DNA of 64,000 nucleotides. It comes from Triops longicaudatus. Taxonomy: Eukaryota > Arthropoda > Branchiopoda > Notostraca > Triopsidae. The stretch is from assembly GCA_022885665.1 (NCBI GenBank), contig JAGQDJ010000003.1, positions 62,001 to 126,000 on the forward strand, written 5' to 3'. The notes under the pieces are model-generated. The model was not told the origin of the DNA. It saw only the letters and a list, made by a program, of their open reading frames with translations, and searched no databases. Within the stretch, counting starts at the first letter, position 1, and each line of letters begins with the position of its first letter. Of the stretch, positions 57,301-64,000 are shown in pieces. Both the position numbers and the translations under genes were made by a program.

Positions 57301-60183
57301 GCCCGGTGGTCCGTTTCAGCCGAATCCACCCATGCCAGTACCCCATAACCAAAACGAGCCACGCCCCTCGCCTCCGCCCACCTCCAGCCTGGACGCGAGT
57401 CAGAAAAAGTTTGTCTCATTTTCTTTACACATTTCTTAATTCTTTAATTAATTTCATAATTCTTTTTTTAATATAGTTTTACGTTCATTTTTTATTATTT
57501 TCTATTTTTTATTGTTATTTTTAGCTTGTTCAGTAATTTAAACTAATATGTATTTCAATGAACTGATGTCCAGTTAATGGGTGGATTAATTATTATTTGT
57601 TAGATGATGTAAAGTCTTATTTAGATAATTAAAACTGACGAATCAAGTATATTTTTTTACTTTACCGTTGTAGGCGAGAGTTTATAGCTGGCGTTTTGTA
57701 TACACAAACGTATTTTACAGTGTCACTCTTTGTGTTTTGCATGTACATTGAATTAAGCATCTTATCGGCTGAAAACTTGGTAAATAGTTGTCGAAAGAAA
57801 ATTCAGGAAAAATAATTGATTTAAGAAATGCTTTTCGAAGCTATTAAAGAAAATGAAGTAAATAAAAGGTTTGCGTTTAGGGAGGACAGTGGTTTCGGTA
57901 ATTTGCTGGTCGAGAAGGACGAAGAACGCAAACGACGTTCTCGGTCGCGTTCTAACTCGCGGAGTCGGCAGAGGCGGGGTCGACGGTCCAGGTCAAGGTC
58001 ACGGAACCGTAACGACAATCGGCGCCGGCGCACTCGATCGCGTTCGAGCTCGCGTTCGCGCAACAGGACGCAGCGATCCAACTCCAGAGAGCGGGAGGAT
58101 GCACGAGGAAAAAACAAAGAGCGAGAACGTCAGCGAGAACGGGTCAAACGAGGTTTACCGGAGCCACGGAAAGAACACCTGAGCGGTAAATCTTTTTTTT
58201 TCTTAATTCTATTAACGATCTGTAGAGCACGGCAATACTCTATATAATGCACTTAACTGGGGGAAAACTACTCGAGTTTTCTCTGAAATGACAGTAAATA
58301 CTGTTACATGTTGATTGCTGAAAAACAGAGAGAGAAATTTAGAAGGAAAATGTTTCTATTGTAGTTACTTTTGATCGATTTTGTTGCCTTTTTTCAAATA
58401 TATTGTTTCCTTCATTTTTGTAAAAAAAAATCTTGTTTAGCTTGATGTACTTTTCTATTTCTTTTTCGTGATATTTTGTTTTTATTACATTTATTTTTCT
58501 TACTTTTATTATATTTTTCTATATTCATTATATTTTTAACTGGATTTGTTTTATTCGTTATTTTAGTTTTTACTTTATTTTAATTTTAATTAGCCAAGTC
58601 TGTGCTATTATTTACTTTTATTTTCCTATTTTTAATGCAGTGTGTAGTACGACATTATGGGTGGGCCATTTGTCGAAACTGGTTACTCAAGAAATTCTCT
58701 TCAACACGTTCGGGGAATGTGGTGAAGTGGTATCTATCGATCAAATTCCACCACGTGGTTGCGCCTTTGTGTGTATGCTACGACGGCAGGACGCGGTGAA
58801 AGCGCTGAAAGACTTGGCCAAATTCAAGTTACAGGGCAAGCAAATCACGGTAAGTTTTTAACGCGTTGCAATTCTTTGAAATTTATTATTGCGTTACATT
58901 TTGAAACCTACTTGGAATTTTGCTATTTTCCCAACGTAAAAGTTTTCGTTGTTTTCTCTACAAGAATTTCAGCGTCGAAAGCTCTATTTTTTAGCAAAGA
59001 GAAGTAGTATTTATGTAATCAAGAATAAAAGTAAATCAAGAAATCAAGAATTAGAAAACTTCACCTGAATGGACTAAAATATAAACCACGATGATTGTAG
59101 AATTGAGAGAAGCCACAGAAATGATTCTCAGGTTAATTTTTTAAACTCATTTAAATTTCTTGTTTTTTATTTATTTTTATTCGTTTACATTTATTTTTAG
59201 TTATTTTTTTTAATATTTCCTTTTATTAGAAGTCAGGCGTGAGCTAATGCTCGTTGCCATTTCTTACATGTATGGACTTATGTTTGTTCGTGGTTAATCC
59301 TTGTAGTTGGCATGGGCAGCTGGGAAAGGAGTCAAGTCTAAAGAATGGAAGGATTACTGGGACGTCGAGTACGGGGCGTCGTTCATTCCGTGGTCCAAAC
59401 TCACGCACATGAAACGCAGCGATTTGGATACTTTGGAAGATGGTGGCACCATTGACGAAGATACTCTACCTCCTTGGCTTAAAGGTAAACAAAATGGCAC
59501 GCGTCTTGGTTGTGTATTATCGTCCGTGAATTTCCTTGATCTAATTTCTGTGAAATTCAGACGGTAACGAATCGCAATCCGTGGCTCCAGCGCCAGGAAT
59601 GGAACACCCTGGTTTGCCTGCTGGCTTTGTGCCACTCACAGATATGCAAGGCATGCCCCTGGGCGTGCCCAACTCCCACGCTCCACCCCTTGAAGGCCAA
59701 CCTCCCTTCGATGCCGCCAACGGTCTACCCTTCGGCCATCCGCCGAACTTCATGCCACCCAACATGGGCAACCACGGAATACCTCGTAAGTCTTTTTTTG
59801 CTCCGACTTCCATTACTCTTCCTTTTACTGCATTTTCCTTCATTTTTGCTTTGCGTTTTCGTAATTTCGTCCGTTCTTAGCCACTGTTTACTTCCTTTTA
59901 TTTGTAATTTTTTCCCTTGTTACGTCCGATATTCGACGTGGTTCGTCTTACTAAATCAGTCCAAGTTATTTATTGCAGTAGCATCTCATTGTAGCGAATA
60001 CCCAGTAGAACTGAAAAGTTCTTTAAACGAAAGCACAGCCCGGTGCTCGGTGACGGCCTTTAAATTGAGACTCTGGAGAAATCAGTCCGATCAGAGCCTT
60101 TTTCATTTTGTGACTTGTCTTTCCAGTTTGTTTCATTTTCTTTGTTGGAATCTGCATTGTCAATCTACTCCGCTTCTTTAGTC

Positions 60184-60258
<75 letters not shown>

Positions 60259-60880
60259 TTGCTCTGCAGGGAAAATAGTTAAGGAACGATAATAGTGAAT
60301 GAAATGTAGCTCGCAGTTCATTATTTTCTCTCAGTACACTATGTTGTTCACAAGAATTAACGATTTGTATTTCAATGCCAAATAGCGCCGTTAGGCCTTC
60401 TCGGTCCAGGTGGCTTACTCTCCGGTATGCCTTTCCTGCCTCCGGGCATACGACTCCCTCAGCTTCCTCCACACATTAACCCAGCGTTGATGCCCGGCAT
60501 TAGCATGCCACCGCATAATCCACAAGCTCCACCGGTAGGAGACATGGGCCCGCCTCCTGGTGGCCCTAACATGAATCTCCCGCCCGGCTTTGCCTTCCAC
60601 CCGTTCCCGCCCCACCCAAGTATGATGTTACCGGGACAAGGGCCGGTACCGGCACCAGCCAACGAGAACAGCCAAGGTGACAAGTCCAGAGAAATGAATA
60701 CGGGAGACGACGACATGGATTTGGTGGAAATGGAAGAAGCCTCCGAGACCCGGTCGGATAACGAAGGAGGGCCTGCTCCGTAAGCCAGTTTTGCATTTCA
60801 TTAATACTGTGGTGCCTCTAACAGCGAACCTGATCTGTTCCTATTCCTCTTCTTGCTATTATTATTATTACTATTATTGA

Positions 60881-60935
<55 letters not shown>

Positions 60936-63900
60936 GTTATTATTATATCAGTAATAGTAGTACTGTTGTTGTTACGACTATTGTATATTATCTCTCTTAA
61001 ATACAGTTGTGGTCACTTGTAACAAATAATTATTAATAATCTTTATTTATTTTTTGGTGGGTGGGAAATAGCGCGTGGAACAGCCTTAGTTTCCGTGACC
61101 AAGACTCGAATCGGGACGGAAGCCAGGACCGAGGAGGACGTCCGTTGCCTAGTTTACTCGACCGGCTACGGAATTTGGCGAACAACGAAGGGCCGCTACC
61201 ACCGCCGACTGCGCAGGCTAAATCGCCCGGTAAGGCCAGAGATGGCTCACCTCGTCCTCTGTTTAGCGACGCGGAAAGGGAAGCTTTGCTTGGAGGCTTT
61301 GGTGGCAGAGGCGGTGGCCCGGAAGGGGAGAACCTGCAGCCGGGTGGCATGGGTGGAGGCAACCCCCGAATGCCCGTCTCACCCGGCTTGGCCAACAGCT
61401 TAAGAGGCGCGCCTATCAATAGTAAATGCTTACTTCTTCCCTCCGTTGCCATTTTAAAGAAGAAACAAGCGCAAACGTGTTTGTTTGTGTTTGTACTATT
61501 CAATTACCGTAAAGCGTGGTTATTCTCAATAAGTGAGGCTGCATTGAACAGTTCGTAGGAAACTGGTGCCTTCAGATTTAACGATGAGTAGGCAAGTCTG
61601 GAATTTGACACATCCTGGCAACCAGAAGTAGAAAATAAGACTTTCTTAGCCACATGTTCAGTGGCTTGGTATTTTCTCTACCGTAAGATTAACCGTGGTA
61701 GTTAAGGTTCTGTTTGTTTCTGAAAGATACCACATTACACTATTTTTCTACCACCTGAAGGAAAAAATGGTCATTGACTTTTACCTTCCAGCGAATTCTA
61801 TGCTTAAAGTTAGCCAGCAAACTCTGACCCCTTTACTGTGTTATAGCTTATGGGTTTTCCGAGGCAAGTGCATTGCGGTAACGAAAGCCGCAACTTGTGA
61901 TGAAAAGCGCATGAAAAATCAATTCGGAAAGTAACATTTTTCTCGAGGTGTGAAAGCAATGCGGACAGCCGAGACCAAAGCAGGAGTTGAAATCGTAAAA
62001 GGCACGAATAAAAAATTGAATGTAAGATAGGTTCAATACTTCTTTTTTTGCCGAATTTTTATCATTGACTTGTTTTCCTATAATAACTGAAACGTTCGTT
62101 TAAAAGAGAACAATCAAGTGTGTTCAGCGTATCCATGCTAACAATGCGAAGAAAATATTTTCTGCAAAAATGTTCATTTTGAATTTTTGACACGCAATTT
62201 TTTATTTTGCATTCAAAGATATACCTTCGTGGGTTCCTTTGACCATGCATTTTAAAAATAAAATACTCACACATGCCACCACACGAGTAAAAACTCAGTA
62301 GCTTAGCGCTGTCTTAGAAACTACAAAAAGTTTCGGTTTTCTTTGTGCTCAAAAAGTAGCCGAAGTAGACAAGAAAAGCGGGAAAAGCGCGCTTTTTTTC
62401 AGAATAACTCCGTTTTTAGGGTATGGACTTTTAGCAATCCACTCGCTTGTTCTTAATTGCGAACTATTTTATAAATTGCGTTAAAAAAACATGTATTGCT
62501 TTGGAGCTCCATGCATTCGCTTTCCGTTTTGCATCTGTTTGTTTTGGTTGCAAAATATCTTTTCAGGAAATTTCTTAACATTTTTCATGAGAAATTTGTC
62601 AAGTAAAACGAGGATCGTGCTTCAGCTTGTATCATATTACCCTTCCATGTATTGATCGCAATTTTAATCCTTTTTTTTTTTTCTTTCTTTTCCAGTGGGG
62701 AACGATATGGGAATGCATTTTATGCGCCCCGGAGCCGAATTTCCGTGTCCATCAATGGATCCTCTACGTCGTGACGAAGAAATGCTGGGTGGACGAGGAC
62801 TTTTGGGTAAGCAGTACTCCATTTTCGCTCCGAGTCAGTGTTTTGTCTTGTCCCTGGGCAATTTAGAAGGTTCTTGACCGCAATAGCTCGCTTGATAGCC
62901 ATTGCGGCCCTAAATATCTCAGCCAAAACCATTTCAAAGCAATCTATAGTCCATCTATTAACTCCCTGAAAAAAAGATCTATTAATCTGTCTGATCTCTC
63001 TATATCGTCTATTAATAATCTATTAACTCACTGAAATTCACAATATTTCGTATATTTTTTATGGCGTGGTTCGAGCTGGCTCGTCGCTGCATTGAAATCT
63101 TAATTTTTCTGCAGGGCTTTACATTAACATCAATACTAATAAGTTATACAAGCTTATTGGAGACGTTTATTGCTGAGGCGTAAAAACGAGAAAGTTTCAA
63201 AGCAGTTTGTTTTTTTCCCCTTTTTCTCCTCTTGATGATTCTCCCTGAAATACGACGTTGTGGTATTCTAGGCCCTGTTCCAAACATGCCAGGCAACTTT
63301 AACGGCATGCGTCCGCCCATGCCTATGGTCAACCCCAGCCCCAGGGGCATGATGGGCCCGCGAGGAGCGACCATGGGCGGGCCTATGGTCCGTGGGCCGA
63401 CCCGTTTCTTCCGTCCACCGCATGGCCCTGATTTCGAACCCGAAGACGACCGTGGCGACTGGCGTGAGCGGGAAGAGTGGAACGAGCGCGGCCGCAACGA
63501 TTTTGGCGACTTCGGAGGCGGCAGAGGGCGGGGCCGAGGTCCACCGCCTCACTGGCGCGAACGGGACATAGGCCCGCCTCTCGACAGGGACTACGAGCCG
63601 GACTACGTCGTAGAGAATGATTACATGGACAGCCCGCGTGGTGGGCGGAGCCGGGGTGGCTGGGGTGGTGGTAGGCGTGACAATCGTGACCGAGGAAGGG
63701 GCGGTGACCGTCACCGAAGAGACTGGGACCGGGATCGCCGGTCTGGCGGCGGTGACCGTGGTGGCAGAGAGAATCGCGAGCACCGGAGACGGTGGACCAA
63801 CGCGTCACCCGAAAAACGGGAGGAGCCAGCACACCTACCGGCTGCCAGTACTTCGGAAAACGTGGAGGCTGCGCGGAACGACGCTGAGTTGCGAGTGGAA

Positions 63901-64000
63901 CCACCCAGTACGCAAGCAGAACCAGAATCACGCCCGATTCCCGCGAGTAATAACGAACCGGAGTACGAGGCACCGGAAGAAGGTGGAAGTGGCCAAGAAG
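54319..64000 (+). CDS. SCAF8: SCAF4/SCAF8 CTD-binding transcription terminator (3' truncated by window)
   Basis: Fifteen exons so far: 54319-54348, 54794-55084, 55490-55717, 56105-56224, 56403-56560, 56869-56980, 57125-57408, 57881-58185, 58641-58849, 59307-59484, 59561-59785, 60386-60779, 61072-61421, 62696-62806 and 63272 to the edge. They give at least 1,241 residues (human SCAF8 1,271). Residues 1-140 form the CID that grips the phosphorylated Pol II CTD (ISKAKMTAITKGAIKAVKFY, then YVIDSIVRQSRHQFG and VIRVLNLWQKN). An acidic DDDD patch, a Met/Pro/Gly-rich part and an Arg/Ser domain (about 420-500) follow. The RRM at about 512-580 has CSTTLWVGHL and RGCAFVCM as RNP2 and RNP1. Then comes WAAGKGVKSKEWKDYWDVEYG, matching the motif after the human RRM, and long Pro/Met/Gly and Arg/Gly/Asp-rich tails. 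SCAF4/8 prevent premature polyadenylation and aid termination in the nucleus. Confidence 0.93.
57125..57408 (+). other. SCAF exon 7: Met/Pro/Gly-rich low-complexity segment
   Basis: This exon encodes repeats such as MPMGLSLPHLGMQMPMNMG and MGMPMHPGMPGG, with Met at roughly every second or third position. Similar Met/Pro runs return in exons 11, 12 and 15, so the composition is spread over half the protein. Confidence 0.8.
60190..60258. repeat. (ATT)n microsatellite, about 23 units, in SCAF intron 11
   Basis: A pure ATT run of about 69 bp, roughly 130 bases before the exon 12 acceptor. Confidence 0.95.
60856..60947. repeat. (ATT)n microsatellite, interrupted, in SCAF intron 12
   Basis: An ATT array broken by ACT, GAT and GTT units. 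It is the second such array in neighbouring introns of the same gene. Confidence 0.9.
61422..62695 (+). other. SCAF8: SCAF intron 13 (1.27 kb)
   Basis: The largest SCAF intron in view. It is AT-rich and contains the second copy of the dispersed repeat (62258-62400) but no recognised exon. Confidence 0.8.
62258..62400. repeat. Dispersed repeat, copy B
   Basis: Matches 4444-4588 in the same orientation and ends with the palindromic core AAAAGCGCGCTTTT. It lies within SCAF intron 13. Confidence 0.5.

Noticed and set aside
1..64000. CRISPR arrays, operons or bacterial features
   Set aside because: Introns, poly(A) signals and metazoan gene families throughout; no direct-repeat/spacer arrays seen.

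Overview
The window is animal nuclear DNA, very probably from an arthropod. All supported genes have GT-AG introns (about 55 bp to 3 kb). Every splice join reported here was checked by eye for reading-frame phase. The arthropod argument rests on two tandem cuticular-protein genes with the characteristic 4-5 codon first exon that splits the signal peptide, a TATA plus TCAGT-type initiator in front of one of them, and a Warts/LATS kinase with five PPxY motifs. The class cannot be settled from sequence alone. Intergenic DNA is AT-rich and carries AAT/ATT microsatellites and a few decayed transposon pieces.

Layout. 0-7 kb: a possible 3' end of an upstream gene, an LHFPL-like tetraspan gene (-), and a two-Sushi single-pass membrane protein (+). 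7.9-15.6 kb: the Hippo kinase LATS/Warts (-, 7 coding exons), head-to-head with LAS1L (+, 16.6-19.5 kb, pre-rRNA ITS2 nuclease). 20.6-24.5 kb: a Regnase/ZC3H12 RNase (-). 24.5-31 kb: gene-poor, AT-rich. 31.0-32.1 kb: TMEM138 (+) and NDUFB2 (-), tail to tail with 72 bp between stop codons. 33.2-36.5 kb: two tandem cuticular-protein genes. 36.8-39.0 kb: a 1-acylglycerol-3-phosphate acyltransferase of the AGPAT3/4 type (-). 39.9-43.4 kb: two short secreted-protein genes with look-alike first exons but unrelated second exons. 45.0-49.8 kb: a 1,339-residue protein with 40 C-x4-H modules and a C-terminal CVIM CaaX box. 50.5-53.1 kb: KDM8/JMJD5 (-) and SFT2D (+), divergent. 54.3 kb to the window end: SCAF4/8 (+), cut off by the right edge.

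The genes do not form one pathway. Most are conserved housekeeping or regulatory genes (Hippo signalling, ribosome biogenesis, mRNA decay, complex I, phospholipid synthesis, vesicle traffic, transcription termination, cilia). They are mixed with lineage-specific extracellular or structural genes: the cuticle pair, the small secreted pair, the Sushi receptor and the C-x4-H repeat protein. The last is the best candidate for something undescribed: a long array of short Cys/His modules in six-module super-repeats, preceded by Tyr/Gln-rich repeats and followed by Lys-rich, Gly/Ala-rich and CaaX segments, a layout I cannot assign to a known family.
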